The notes beneath the pieces were generated by a model. That model had not been told where the DNA came from and did not search any database. It worked only from the letters and a program-made list of their open reading frames with translations. A stretch of DNA of 64,000 nt. It comes from Panulirus ornatus. Its lineage: Eukaryota > Arthropoda > Malacostraca > Decapoda > Palinuridae. Where the stretch lies: the NCBI RefSeq assembly GCF_036320965.1, contig NC_092225.1:75165935-75229934 (forward strand), given 5' to 3'. Shown piece after piece: positions 22,126 through 33,125 of the stretch (position 1 is its first letter; each line of letters starts with the position of its first letter). The translations under genes were made by a program, and so were the position numbers.

Positions 22126-23315
22126 TACTTACAGAAACAGGTGTTGTCTTTCAAAGAATGTGTGTGAGAAATACCTGGGGAAACAGAGGGATTTGTTTGT
22201 GCCGATTTGTTTGTGGAGAAAGCAAATGAAAGGGTTGATAGAGATGCCGTGTAGAAGGTCATAAGGGTGAGAGGTTGCAAGTGAAGGTGGGTCTACGGCA
22301 CCATCATGGCATCACCATGTCTGTTTAACTTGTTTATGGATGGGATGATGTGGGAGGTGAATGTGAGGTCTTGGAAAGAGTCAGGTCTTCAGTCTGTTGG
22401 TTTGAGTGGCTTGGGAGGTAACACAGTTGCTGTTTGCTGATGACGCAAATCTGGTGGTATATTCGAGTAAGAAAATACATCAGCTGATTTCCGACTTTGG
22501 GTGAGTGTGTGAAATGAGAAAGGTCAGAGTAAATGTGAATATACGCAAGGTATAGCAGTGGAGAGATACAAGCTGGCTGGAGTGTGCGTTTAGGTGGAAT
22601 GAACTTGAAGGAAGTGGAGTGCTTTAGATAACTGGAGGTGGACATGACAGCGGATGGAATCCTGGGAGCCGAAGTAAGCCATAGGGGTTTTAGGTCCTGG
22701 GCGCAATGAGATGCGTGTGGAAAGACAGGTTACTGTCTGTGAGGGCAAGTATAGTTATATTTGATAGCATAATAGCATCAAGCATGCTGTATATATGCGA
22801 GGCGTAGGCCCTAGATAAGAAAAAAAAAGTATGGAGGAAGGTAGATGTGTTAAAAATTAAATGTTTGAGGACAATATGTGGTGTGAGGAGGGCTGATGGA
22901 ATGAGAAATGTTTGCGTAAGAGAGGAATGTGGCAGTAAGAAGGGTATATATGAGGCAGCTCAAGAGGAGGTGCTGAAATGGTTAGGTTATGTAGAGGAAG
23001 TTATGAGAGGCCGGCGAAAAGGATATACGTGTTTGAAGTGGAGGGGCTTGAAGTAATCGGGGCTTGAACATGCAGGAGGGTGTGAGGCGTGCATAGGACA
23101 AAGCGAACTGGAAAAAAGTGATATACAGGGAACGACCTCGCTGTCAGGACAAATGAAGCGTTCCTGGGTAATCAGGGAAAGGTCTGTGGGGCTTGAATGT
23201 CGATAAGGGGTTCTAGTTTCCGTGCATTACACATGGTAGTTGTGAACAAATCAGGCCGTTCTTAGTCTGTTCCTGGCGCTACCTCGCCACACAGGAAACG
23301 GCTAACAAGTATGAA
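21780..23315 (+). mobile_element. Old RTE-like LINE copy, full RT span, riddled with lesions
   Basis: Read across frames, the plus strand follows the order of the young family: a DWRNACIVPLYKG-like block (about 21795), TEHQ-x-GEEQCGFR (about 21925), CEKYLGKQRDL (about 22165), LFNLFMDGM (about 22320), FADDANLV at about 22436, VRVNVN (about 22525), the C-terminal half (22600-23060) and a 3' tail ending ACCTCGCCACACAGGAAACG. A TG microsatellite has expanded inside it. Stops and frameshifts are frequent. Confidence 0.75.
22003..22123. repeat. (TG)n microsatellite inside the old LINE
   Basis: About 55 TG units with a few GTGC/GGGT interruptions (22048-22076). Confidence 0.96.
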
Positions 23316-23418
23316 AAAAGTTGAGTGGATGGTAGACAGGTGATAAAGCAGATAGAGTGGTGATAAACACAGACAGACAGACGGACAGCAAGCAGCGTCT
23401 TAGGGAGAGGATGCTCAC

Positions 23419-23528
23419 CTGTCTTGGTGTTGGCGGCGGCCGTGTCTGTGAAGCCTTGTGGGAAGACTGCCTCCACGGGGGCTACCGCTGCCGCCGCCAG
23501 GCTGGCCGCCACAACCAGCAACCTCCGC
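23419..23528 (-). CDS. Signal-peptide exon (candidate exon 2) of a secreted-protein gene
   Basis: Minus-strand splice signals are excellent: a TACTAAC branch-point sequence near 23561-23567, a CT-rich tract, a CCTCCCCAG acceptor (AG at 23530-23529) and a CAG|GTGAGC donor (GT at 23418-23417). The 110-nt frame enters in phase 2 and leaves in phase 1, the common phase after a signal-peptide exon. It encodes Arg-Arg, a hydrophobic core (LLVVAASLAAAAVA) and a PVEA cleavage region, with mature sequence starting about Val33. No ATG lies in the exon, so the start must come from upstream; 32033 fits. The mature part here (VFPQGFTDTAAANTKT) matches no family I know. Confidence 0.7.
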
Positions 23529-23611
23529 CTGGGGAGGAGAGAGAGAGAACCCTGTGGTTAGTACCCGGATCTGAGGCCAGAGTGGCTCATACAAAACACA
23601 ACTTGGAGGTA

Positions 23612-23996
23612 AAGCAAACATTGGTGGAACGGTTCCACTGTATCTGTGGACTGATGGAACTGTCCCACTCTACCTGTGGACTGATGGAACGGTCCCACTC
23701 CACCTATGGGCTGGTGGAACGGTCCCACTCTACCTGTAGGCTGGTGGAACGGTCCCACTCTACCTGTGGACTGGTGGAACGGTCCCACTCTACCTGTGGG
23801 CTGGTGGAACGGTCCCACTCTACCTGTGGGCTGGTGGAACGGTCCCACTCTACCTGTAGGCTGGTGGAACGGTCCCACTCCACCTGTGGACTGGTGGAAC
23901 GGTCCTACTCTACCTGTGGACTGGTGGAACGGTCCCACTCTACCTGTGGACTGGTGGAACGGTCCCACTCTACCTGTGGGCTGGGGGAACGCCCTC
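23612..23996. repeat. 30-bp minisatellite, about 12.7 copies
   Basis: Unit CTGGTGGAACGGTCCCACTC plus TACCTGTGGG. GTGGGC, GTGGAC and GTAGGC variants alternate. It starts only about 85 bp upstream (minus sense) of the signal-peptide exon acceptor. Confidence 0.96.
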
Positions 23997-24219
23997 ACCT
24001 TACTTCACGTGGACAGTAACTGTGTATATCCAGGGTGATGAAGGAACATAAAGTTGAGCTTGTAAGAGGCGAGTGACCCAGCAGGCAGGGGTGAGTTATG
24101 GACTCTCCTGAGTTACGGGTCAACCTGGCAGTGTCTAAACCTTGACTGACGTCCCAGCTGAGCAAATAAAACCGTCACTCAACCTTGGTGAGATATTCCT
24201 GTACACCCAGGTGCCCACA

Positions 24220-24221
<2 letters not shown>

Positions 24222-24268
<47 letters not shown>
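24222..24268. repeat. (TG)n microsatellite
   Basis: About 22 TG units. Confidence 0.95.
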
Positions 24269-24439
24269 ACGCATGTCATGAATCTAGTGCCACTCACTGC
24301 ACACTGGGGGCGGGGTGAATCAGGTACTCTTTCAGGGGTTCCAAGTCGTGAACAAAAATAATCCCCCACATTCGGTACGACTACATGCAGACTATCTATT
24401 GTTTATACCTGATTTTCCATCAAAATTTAGATCGAAACA

Positions 24440-24650
24440 TCATGATTACAACGGTGCAACCCTCGTCCCTTGTGTACGACAGTACGATCTTTGTGCACGA
24501 CAGTACGACCCTCATCTAACAAAGTACGATACTTTGAACAAGACGGCCCGACCCTTGACCATGAACATACTACCCTCGAGCACCACGGTACCACTTGGAG
24601 GTCAAGTCAACATACCAAAAGGGTCGTAAAGTCGTACTCAAAGGTCGTGC
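24440..24650. repeat. Degenerate array of ACGACAGTACGAYC-type units
   Basis: Diverged units such as GTACGACAGTACGATCTTTG and CACGACAGTACGACCC, with an inverted set (GGGTCGTAAAGTCGTACTC) at the end. Related to 1923-2058 and 32084-33270. Confidence 0.55.
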
Positions 24651-25603
24651 TATCGTGTATTGATCCTCCCTCCTCCCTGGTGTTCCTGTGACGAATTATG
24701 TTTACAAGTAAATCGTGGTGACGGGAGCGATGCAGCCAGCCACACGTCTGATCCCCCCCCTCCCTCCCTCGCTCCGCCTCAGCCAGTACAGTAGAGTTCC
24801 GTACATTAGGGTCGTGTGTAAGAAGGTGATAATTGTGATTCACGACCTTCCAGTGCGTGTACCACTTCCTGGCTGGGCCGAACACGCGCCACATATCACG
24901 ACAGTGTGATGACTTGTCACGGAATATCTGTTGGTATGAACAAGTTTTGCTCCGACACGCAACGCTATTAAATTCCCCACAGAATATGCGTCGGATTTGG
25001 ATCACTGTTGGCACTGCAGGTATTTCTCAGTGTATATATTTAGGCACTGCAGTTCTGAGCCGAGTTCAGGCGACTATACAACAGACAGGCATGTCTCGTG
25101 TTCCCTACAGAGGGGCACACACACACACACACACCAGGCGGGCCGCACTGTTGGTCGTGACGCAAGCGTCGCGTTCCTGCACCCAGAGGGTGTTGACGTG
25201 CGGCCTCCGCACGCCAGGATGAGAAGTAAATGTGGTGGCAGCGCGTCCCCGGACCCCTGGCCTGCACTTGCTCGCCACGACACCTGTCTACCACAGGTCA
25301 TTACCGCCACGCTCGGTCATAGTGTCTCTTCATAACACCTGCTCACTGTACTCACCGTACCTCTTCCCTGTACCACGTCAATGCACCTGCCCACCGCACC
25401 TACTCACCCCACTCTCTATACACACCGCACCTCTTCTCTATACCACCTCGTTACACCAGGCCATCGCACCTATCACACACTCCCCACATATGGTCACTAA
25501 AGTTCTCCACCACATCTGCTCAATATATGAGCTCATTAAATCTACTCACCACATCTATTCGCTTCACCTGGCAAAGACGTCTACCTCTGTTTCCCACATC
25601 TGT
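24651..25603. other. No confident gene
   Basis: Contains an (AC)n run of about 11 units (25112-25132) and a loosely repetitive CACC-rich stretch (25330-25600). Open frames on both strands at 25040-25335 have no splice or domain support. Confidence 0.5.
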
Positions 25604-25695
25604 ACACCACACCTGTCAACACACCGGTTCACCACACCTGTCAACACACCGGTTCACCACACCTGTCAACACACCGGTTCACCACACCTACCCAC
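25604..25695. repeat. 25-bp tandem repeat, about 3.5 copies
   Basis: Unit CACCACACCTGTCAACACAC plus CGGTT; copies are identical where complete. Confidence 0.88.
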
Positions 25696-25796
25696 TACAC
25701 TTACAGTTCCTATATCTGGTGACCCTGTGTGCTCCATGCCCGTCCTCCCTACACCCGCACACTACAGCTGGTCATCCATCTCCCTCAAATCACCGA

Positions 25797-25922
25797 CACA
25801 CAAGACCGAATTACTTACTTTACAGCCTCTCAAACCCTTCCGCACGTGGTCATCACCTACACACAAGACCGAATTACTTACTTTACAGCCTCTCAAACCC
25901 TTCCGCACGTGGTCATCACGCA
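25797..25922. repeat. 63-bp direct duplication
   Basis: CAAGACCGAATTACTTACTT at 25801 recurs at 25864, and the match extends to GCACGTGGTCATCAC in both. The two copies look identical over about 60 bp, so the duplication is recent. Confidence 0.88.
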
Positions 25923-26079
25923 CACTCAACACACCTGTACACGAACATAAGGCACTTGTGGGCAGCTGTTCCTGCCCACGGGTACACCTGCCTAACCCCA
26001 GGCTATCATTCCCCTTCCCTTGACCATCACTGTTCCTTGAGCTTTTAAACACCATTCCTGGCGTGCCACACACTGTGTT

Positions 26080-26412
26080 CCAGAGGTGCCTCACGCTGTT
26101 CCTGACGTACCTCACGCTGTTCCTGACGTACCTCACGCTGTTCCTGACGTGCCTCACGCTGTTCCTGACGTGCCTCACGCTGTTCCTGACGTACCTCACG
26201 CTGTTCCTGACGTGCCTCACGCTGTTCCTGACGTGCCTCACGCTGTTCCTGACGTACCTCACGCTGTTCCTGACGTGCCTCACGCTGTTCCTGACGTGCC
26301 TCACGCTGTTCCTGACGTACCTCACGCTATTCCTGACGTGCCTCACGCTGTTCCTGACGTGCCTCACGCTGTTCCTGACGTGCCTCACGCTGTTCCTGAC
26401 GTGCCACACACA
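26080..26412. repeat. 21-bp minisatellite, about 15.8 copies
   Basis: Unit CCTCACGCTGTTCCTGACGTG, with GTG/GTA variation at the end. 21 bp preserves frame and yields long repetitive frames on both strands. Confidence 0.96.
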
Positions 26413-26618
26413 TCCTTATGAACTTCATACTGGTCCTGATGTGCCTCACACTGATCCTGACGTGCCACACTTCACCACACACCACAGCTGCCTCTCGTCT
26501 GGTTCAGGCGTCCACTACATCAGACTCGCTTTAACCCCTTGAGCACGAGGCTTCGATCCTTGGGTATGATGGTCACGGCTAGTGACTTCAGCCTTAGGAC
26601 CGATCAAATCAAAGGGAC

Positions 26619-26619
<1 letters not shown>

Positions 26620-26677
<58 letters not shown>
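26620..26677. repeat. (AC)n microsatellite
   Basis: About 29 AC units. Confidence 0.96.
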
Positions 26678-26679
<2 letters not shown>

Positions 26680-26749
26680 TTCAGACAGCAATAACCTAAG
26701 GCCCTCAAGCTGCCACCAAGGCTGATCCCGACTTCCCTTAGCCATCCCA

Positions 26750-27600
26750 GGTCGTCACAGGTCGTAACAAATCCTTACAGGTCACCCTACAAGCTTTCCA
26801 AGTTCCTTACAAGTCATTTCAAATATCTATAAGTGACCCCCATAAATAGCTATGTTTCTGTAAGTCTCCTAGGGGTTCCAGTAGGCTTTCTAGCTCATCA
26901 CAGGTCATCTGAAGTCATCACAAGCCACATAACCACTCCTAAAAGTAATATTAGGATCCGACAACCTACTTAGAATTCTCAAAGGCCTTACAAAATTCTT
27001 ACAAGATGTTTCAATAGGCCATTCAAGGTTCCTACAGTTCGTCTAAGGTTTCCACAGGCCTTCCAAGGTTCCTACAGGCCATCCGAGGTTCCTTCAAGCC
27101 ATACAGGGATCCCACAGGCTTCCCATGGTTCCTAAAGGCCATCCAGGGTTCCCACAAGCCATCCAAGGTTCCAACAGCCCATCCAAGGTTCCCACAGCTC
27201 ATCTAAGGTTCCTTGTTACAAGCCATACAGGGTTCCCACAGCCCATCCAAGACTCCCACAGCCCATCCAAAGTTCCCACAGCCCGTTTAAAGCTTCCACG
27301 GGCCATCTACGGGTCCCACAGGACCTCCAAGGTTCCAAGGGGACTTTCAAACTTGCAACAAGCCATCCAAGCTTTCCACAAACCATTCAAAGTTCCAAGA
27401 GGCAATCCAAAGTTACCAAAAGTTATTCCTGCAATCCAAAGTTCCCATAATCCATCTAAAGTTCCCAAAGGCCATCCAAAGTACTCTCGAACCATCCAAA
27501 GTTCCCTCGGGCCATCGACATTTCCACAATGCGTACACAGTTTCCAAAAGCCACTCCACTTTCCACAACATTATCTCATATCTCCACAGGCCATTTGAAT
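26750..27600. repeat. Old, degenerate 18-20-bp tandem array
   Basis: Loosely repeating CCATCCAAGGTTCCCACAGC motifs with large drift. The best-kept units lie at 27050-27320. The 157-codon frame at 27125-27598 is a repeat translation. Confidence 0.7.
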
Positions 27601-29220
27601 TATCTTTTACCCTCATTATGCGTCCTCCCCACCTATACCTCCACCCTCACCCCAACCCTACGGTAGGAAAAGCATGTCACAACGCTGCAGATCACTGGAA
27701 GATCTCACAAGACTAAGTTGCCAAGCAGGGTATAGGCAGGCACCACGCCAGCCTTTGATGAAACACGAACGGATGACCACTTGGGTCAGTCGAGGAGGTG
27801 GAGGCGGTGTGTCCCTCCTCAGTCAGTGTAGGCGAGGACATACTGCGTCATGCTATAGTCTTCCAAGTCGGGGGAAAAAATCAAAATTGCTTGTTGTTTT
27901 AATGTGAGAAAATTGAAGTCATCCTGTATATAAAGCATTGACACTATAGTTATACAAAATCACGACTTCTGAGGATAAGGTTCCCTGGAAACACCAGAAT
28001 CTCTGAAGTGATCTCACAAGTTGTCTCTACCCTCATCAGTTATTCCAAGTCCTTAAAGGTCATCTTAAGTCCTTAGGAGCAAGTACAAGTCCCCATGATG
28101 TATACCAGACAAGTCACTCTCAAGTCCACCCAGCGCTTACATCTGGTCTCCATCAAACCAGCTCACAGACCTCCTTCAGTCCACCCGACTGAAGCATCTA
28201 ACACATCCACAAGACCTCGTGATGTCACAAAATCCACTCGAAATTCCCGTTAAGACATAACAAGTTGTTATAAGCTACCATAGTTCTCCCCACAAGCCAT
28301 TACCTCTCGCCACAAGACATCATCGGTCCCGAGAAACCATATCGGGTCTTCGGTTGCCGTCTACGATCCCCAGCAGCTAGATCAAGTCTGACGACGCGAC
28401 CAAAGACCCCCGTGGACCCCCGTGGACCCCCACACACCACCCGTGATTCCTACAACCCACCTGGAGACGCCATCATGAGGCATCCCACGATCATGAGAGC
28501 CACTCAAAATTCTTCCCTTGACACCTGAAGACCAAGAACTCCACAGTAACTTCCCCTCTACTTACACTAACTCTGGCGACCGTCTTTGTAAGTGATCCTG
28601 TACCTGCCATCCGCCAACTCGACTTAGTACTAACTCGAGGTAATCTTTTTTTATTTAATTATCCCATGATATTGTCGTACCTCAACCCTGTACTAACTAT
28701 GACCCACGATCCAGTAGTTGCCCATCACAGTGTTCGTACGGTGTCCGCTCTGCTTGACCCTACACACGTCAAGCTTGGCCAAGTGAACATGTGGTGATGT
28801 GTTCAGTGGTGTTCACCCCTCCAGCCCAGGCTGGGCCCAGCCTGCTGGACTGGGTCGCTGGTCGACCCATGTGTCGGACACCGCTGCTCGCAGCGTGACT
28901 TTAGCAAGTTCTAGAGCAGGTCGAGTCCTAACGACTGAACTTGACCACAAGTATGAACTTATACTAGAATAAGTTCGACCCTAACCCCAGGTCTGGCCAG
29001 CAGTGTGAGCTTCACCTCGTAATAAAGAACGCTACACACTTTCCCAACTTCATTAAATATGATCTGTCGTATTATACTTTTTCTCCAAATTCCGGAAAAT
29101 TGGCCATATATATATGAAAAAAAAGTTATGAAAATGAAACGATTCTAAATCATCTACTCAGAATATTTATCATACTATTAACAAGTATTGATATCTGAAG
29201 CTAAGTTGACGACCCCCCCC
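27601..29220. other. No gene seen; vestigial tandem character and one palindrome
   Basis: 28000-28500 has weak AAGTCCTTAAGGTCATC-like recurrence. A GC-rich palindrome lies at 28821-28848. No coding or RNA feature is supported. Confidence 0.5.
28821..28848. repeat. GC-rich palindrome
   Basis: CAGGCTGGGCCCAGCCTG (28827-28844) is a perfect 18-bp palindrome. CCAG and CTGG flank it and nearly extend the symmetry. Confidence 0.85.
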
Positions 29221-29224
29221 CACC

Positions 29225-29243
29225 ACACACACACACACACACA
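29225..29243. repeat. (AC)n microsatellite after a C tract
   Basis: About nine AC units following a run of C. Confidence 0.9.
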
Positions 29244-29316
29244 CTGCTCCTGGAGGCACCTGGATGATCGTTGTATTGACGTGCGGTACTGTTTACCGTG
29301 TGGTTGTTACTCCCGC

Positions 29317-29495
29317 CTCACACTACCTGCACCGGGTCGCCTCACACTACCTGCACCGGGTCGCCTCACACTACCTGCACCGGGTCGCCTCACACTACCT
29401 GCACCGGGTCGCCTCACACTACCTGCACCGGGTCGCCTCACACTACCTGCACCGGGTCGCCTCACACTACCTGCACTGGGTCGCCTCACACCCCG
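29317..29495. repeat. 24-bp minisatellite, about 7.4 copies
   Basis: Unit CGCCTCACACTACCTGCACC plus GGGT; copies almost identical, which suggests recent expansion. Confidence 0.95.
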
Positions 29496-29626
29496 CTGAG
29501 TCACGCTCCGTGAGTACGTTGATTCAGTGGAGCCGAGACATTTGAGCGTGTTGAATGGAAGGTGGAGGAGCCAGGCTGGGGCAGGCAAGCGCGGTAATCT
29601 GCTCATAATGAATATTACCGACGCAT

Positions 29627-29957
29627 GCAACCACCACCACTACCACTATCCCCACCACCACCACCACTACCACCACTACCCACACCACCACCGCTACCAC
29701 CACCACCACCACCACTACCACTATCCAAACCACCACCACTACCACCACTACCCCCACCACCACCACTACCACTATCCCTACCACCACCGCTACCACCACT
29801 ACCCCCACCACCACCAGCAACGCTACCACCACCACCACCGCTACCACCACCACTACCCCCACCACCACCACCACTACCACCACCACCACCACCACCACTA
29901 CCCCCACCACCACCACCACTACCACCACCACCACCACCACTACCACCACCCCCCAAG
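29627..29957. repeat. (CCA/CTA)n trinucleotide satellite
   Basis: About 330 bp of CCA repeats with regular CTA, CCC and CGC interruptions. It yields His/Tyr-rich, Pro/Leu-rich and Val/Gly-rich frames that are not genes. Confidence 0.95.
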
Positions 29958-30289
29958 TACCTCCCCTGCCCAAGACCCCTCCCCCACCTGCCCCCTCCCC
30001 TTACCATCCATAAGAGCAGGGAATGACCAGTACTGGCAGGCAGTAACGACTTGTGACTATTGTAACAGTTTGTATCGTGAGCATTTTAAGTAACTATTTA
30101 CGTTTTAAGTGCTGTAAGTAATGACTTGTAAGTGTTGCATGTGACTATATGGATCGTAAGTGCTTAAAATAGTGTCATAAGTACTATAGGTATTAACTTT
30201 TGTTGTAAGTAAAGCAACTACAAGTAAGTTCTGTGAGTAATGACTTGTATCATAAGTAATGTAAGCAATGACTTGTATCGCAAGTACTA

Positions 30290-31075
30290 TAAGTAGTGAC
30301 ATATCATAAGTACTGTAAGAAGTGACTTATAAGTACTATAAGTAGTGACTTGTATCATAAGTACTGTAAGAGGTGACTTATAAGCACTATAAGTAGTGAC
30401 TTGTATCATAAGTGCTGTAAGAGGTGACTTATAAGCACTATAAGTAGTGACTTGTATCATAAGTGCTGTAAGAGGTGACTTATAAGCACTATAAGTAGTG
30501 ACTTGTATCATAAGTACTGTAAGAAGTGACTTATAAGTACTATAAGTAGTGACTTGTATCATAAGTACTGTAAGAGGTGACTTATAAGCACTATAAGTAG
30601 TGACTTGTATCATAAGTGCTGTAAGAGGTGACTTATAAGCACTATAAGTAGTGACTTGTATCATAAGTGCTGTAAGAGGTGACTTATAAGTACTATAAGT
30701 AGTGACTTGTATCATAAGTACTGTAAGAGGTGACTTATAAGCACTATAAGTAGTGACTTGTATCATAAGTGCTGTAAGAAGTGACTTATAAGTACTATAA
30801 GTAGTGACTTGTATCATAAGTACTGTAAGAAGTGACTTATAAGCACTATAAGTAGTGACTTGTATCATAAGTGCTGTAAGAAGTGACTTATAAGCACTAT
30901 AAGTAGTGACTTGTATCATAAGTGCTGTAAGAAGTGACTTATAAGCACTATAAGTAGTGACTTGTATCATAAGTGCTGTAAGAAGTGACTTATAAGCACT
31001 ATAAGTAGTGACTTGTATCATAAGTACTGTAAGAGGTGACTTATAAGCACTATAAGTAGTGACTTGTATCATAAG
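30290..31075. repeat. 51-bp minisatellite, about 15.4 copies
   Basis: Unit TGACTTGTATCATAAGTACT, GTAAGAGGTGACTTATAAGC, ACTATAAGTAG. Internally it is built from shorter AAGTA-CT-TAAG modules. A 17-codon unit gives a 261-codon minus frame of no biological meaning. Confidence 0.96.
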
Positions 31076-31321
31076 TAGTGTAAGTAATGACTCGTATCGC
31101 CAGTGCCGTAAGTAGTCACTTGTATAGTTACTACTTTAAGTAATGATTCGTCTGGTAAGTACCGTAAGTAATGATCTATATGGTAAGTACCACAAGGACT
31201 ACTTTATACTGTAAGTAATGATTTGCATCGTAAGTACCAGAAGTAATTATTCTCACTGAAAGTACTTATACTTAATGACTTGTACCGTAAATACTATCAG
31301 TGATTTGTATCGAAAGTGTTG

Positions 31322-31700
31322 TAAGTAATAACTTGTAAGTAATGGCATGTAAGTAATGACTTGTAAGTAATGACATGTAAGTAAGACTCGTAAGCAATAA
31401 CTCGTAACTAATGACTCGTAAGTAATAACTCGTAAGTTATGACTCGTAGGTAATAACTCGTAAGTAAGGACTCGTAAGTAATAACTCGTAAGTAATGACT
31501 CGTAAGCAATGACTCGTAAGTAACAACTCGTAAGTAATGACTCGTAAGTAATAACTCGTAAGTTATGACTCGTAGGTAATAACTCGTAAGTAAGGACTCG
31601 TAAGTAATAACTCGTAAGTAATGACTCGTAAGTAATGACTCGTAAGTAACAACTCGTAAGTAATGACTCGTAAGTAACAACTCGTAAGTAATGACTTGTA
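31322..31700. repeat. 14-bp minisatellite (CGTAAGTAATGACT), about 26 copies
   Basis: The unit alternates TGACT with TAACT. It grades into the diverged 30030-30290 and 31076-31320 flanks, which share GTAAGTAATGACTTGTA, so the 51-bp and 14-bp arrays probably have a common origin. Confidence 0.93.
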
Positions 31701-31749
31701 TGGCGAGTCTTGGTACATATCGCCTACGCTCTAGTGAGCCCAGCTTCCA

Positions 31750-31768
31750 CACACACACACACACACTC
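31750..31768. repeat. (AC)n microsatellite
   Basis: About nine AC units. Confidence 0.85.
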
Positions 31769-31998
31769 GATTACTTGTTTCAGAGTTACTTTAGATTTCG
31801 TCCCTTCTCCTGGCAAAGTAATCGAGACATCTGAACCAAGATGGAGAATGTAATCTCCCACGATTACCTTGAGACCAAGGCAGGTGGATCCACTGTGCCT
31901 GCAGGAGGCACGGGGGAGGGAGGCTTAGACCGTGCCCTCCTCCTTCGTCCACGTGTGTGTGGTGTTGCCTCCCACACACTGGCTTGCCTCCTGCTCAC

Positions 31999-32033
31999 CT
32001 CACACGCCCAGATGGCACCGCGGGTCCACGCAT
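31999..32033 (-). CDS. Candidate first coding exon (exon 1) of a secreted-protein gene
   Basis: On the minus strand an ATG at 32033-32031 opens 35 nt (MRGPAVPSGRV plus two bases) that ends at a strong GAG|GTGAGC donor (GT at 31998-31997). It leaves in phase 2. Joining to 23528 completes an Arg codon and puts a basic n-region (Arg-Val-Arg-Arg-Arg) just before the hydrophobic core, as in a normal signal peptide. The inferred intron is about 8.5 kb. The ATG context is not strong, and no TATA box is evident. A 21-bp minisatellite begins about 50 bp upstream. An alternative phase-compatible donor exists at 24294, but its peptide would place the signal core too far from the N-terminus. Confidence 0.45.
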
Positions 32034-32083
32034 ATGGCGGAGGACCGGAGCGACATGTAGGAGCGAATCGCTCGGGGCGTTAA

Positions 32084-33125
32084 CCTCTTGAGCACGACGA
32101 CACGACGCTTGAGCACGACGACACGACGCTTGAGCACGACGACACGACGCTTGAGCACGACGACACGACGCCTGAGCACGACGACACGACGCTTGAGCAC
32201 GATGGCACGACGCTTGAGCACGACGACACGACGCTTGAGCACGACGACACGACGCTTGAGCACGATGACACGACGCTTGAGCACGACGACACGACGCTTG
32301 AGCACGATGACACGACGCTTGAGCACGACGACACGACGCTTGAGCACGACGACACGACGCTTGAGCACGACGACATGACGCTTGAGCACGACGACACGAC
32401 GCTTGAGCACGACGACACGACCTTGAGCGCGACGACACGACGCTTGAGCACGACGACAAGACGCTTGAGCACGATGACACGACGCTTGAGCACGACGACA
32501 CGACGCTTGAGCACGATGACACGACACTTGAGCACGACGACACGACGCTTGAGCACGACGACACGACGCTTGAGCGCGACGACACGACGCTTGAGCACGA
32601 CGACACGACGCTTGAGCACGACGACACGACGCTTGAGCACGATGACACGACGCTTGAGCACGACGACACGACGCTTGAGCACGATGACACGACACTTGAG
32701 CACGACGACATGACGCTTGAGCACGACGACACGACGCTTGAGCACGACGACACGACGCTTGAGCACGACGACACGACGCTTGAGCACGATGACACGACGC
32801 TTGAGCACGATGACACGACGCTTGAGCACGACGACACGACCCTTGAGCGCGACGACACGACCCTTGAGCACGACGACACGACCCTTGAGCACGACGACAC
32901 GACCCTTGAGCGCGACGACACGACGCTTGAGCACGATGACACGACGCTTGAGCACGACGACATGACGCTTGAGCACGACGACACGACCCTTGAGCACGAC
33001 GACACGACCCTTGAGCGCGACGACACGACGCTTGAGCACGATGACACGACGCTTGAGCACGACGACATGACGCTTGAGCACGACGACACGACCCTTGAGC
33101 GCGACGACACGACCCTTGAGCGCGA
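32084..33125. repeat. 21-bp minisatellite (CTTGAGCACGACGACACGACG), about 50 copies
   Basis: Very regular array with ACGACG/ACGATG, GAGCAC/GAGCGC and GACGCT/GACCCT variants. It gives 200-480-codon frames on both strands that are repeat translations. Diverged units continue to about 33270. Confidence 0.97.

Noticed and set aside
24295..24371. Alternative first exon with a phase-2 GTGAGT donor upstream of the signal-peptide exon
   Set aside because: It fits in phase, but would add 24 mostly polar residues before the hydrophobic core, and the ATG context is poor. The exon at 32033-31999 gives a normal signal peptide.
30287..31072. 261-codon minus frame
   Set aside because: Product of the 51-bp tandem repeat, a 17-codon unit.
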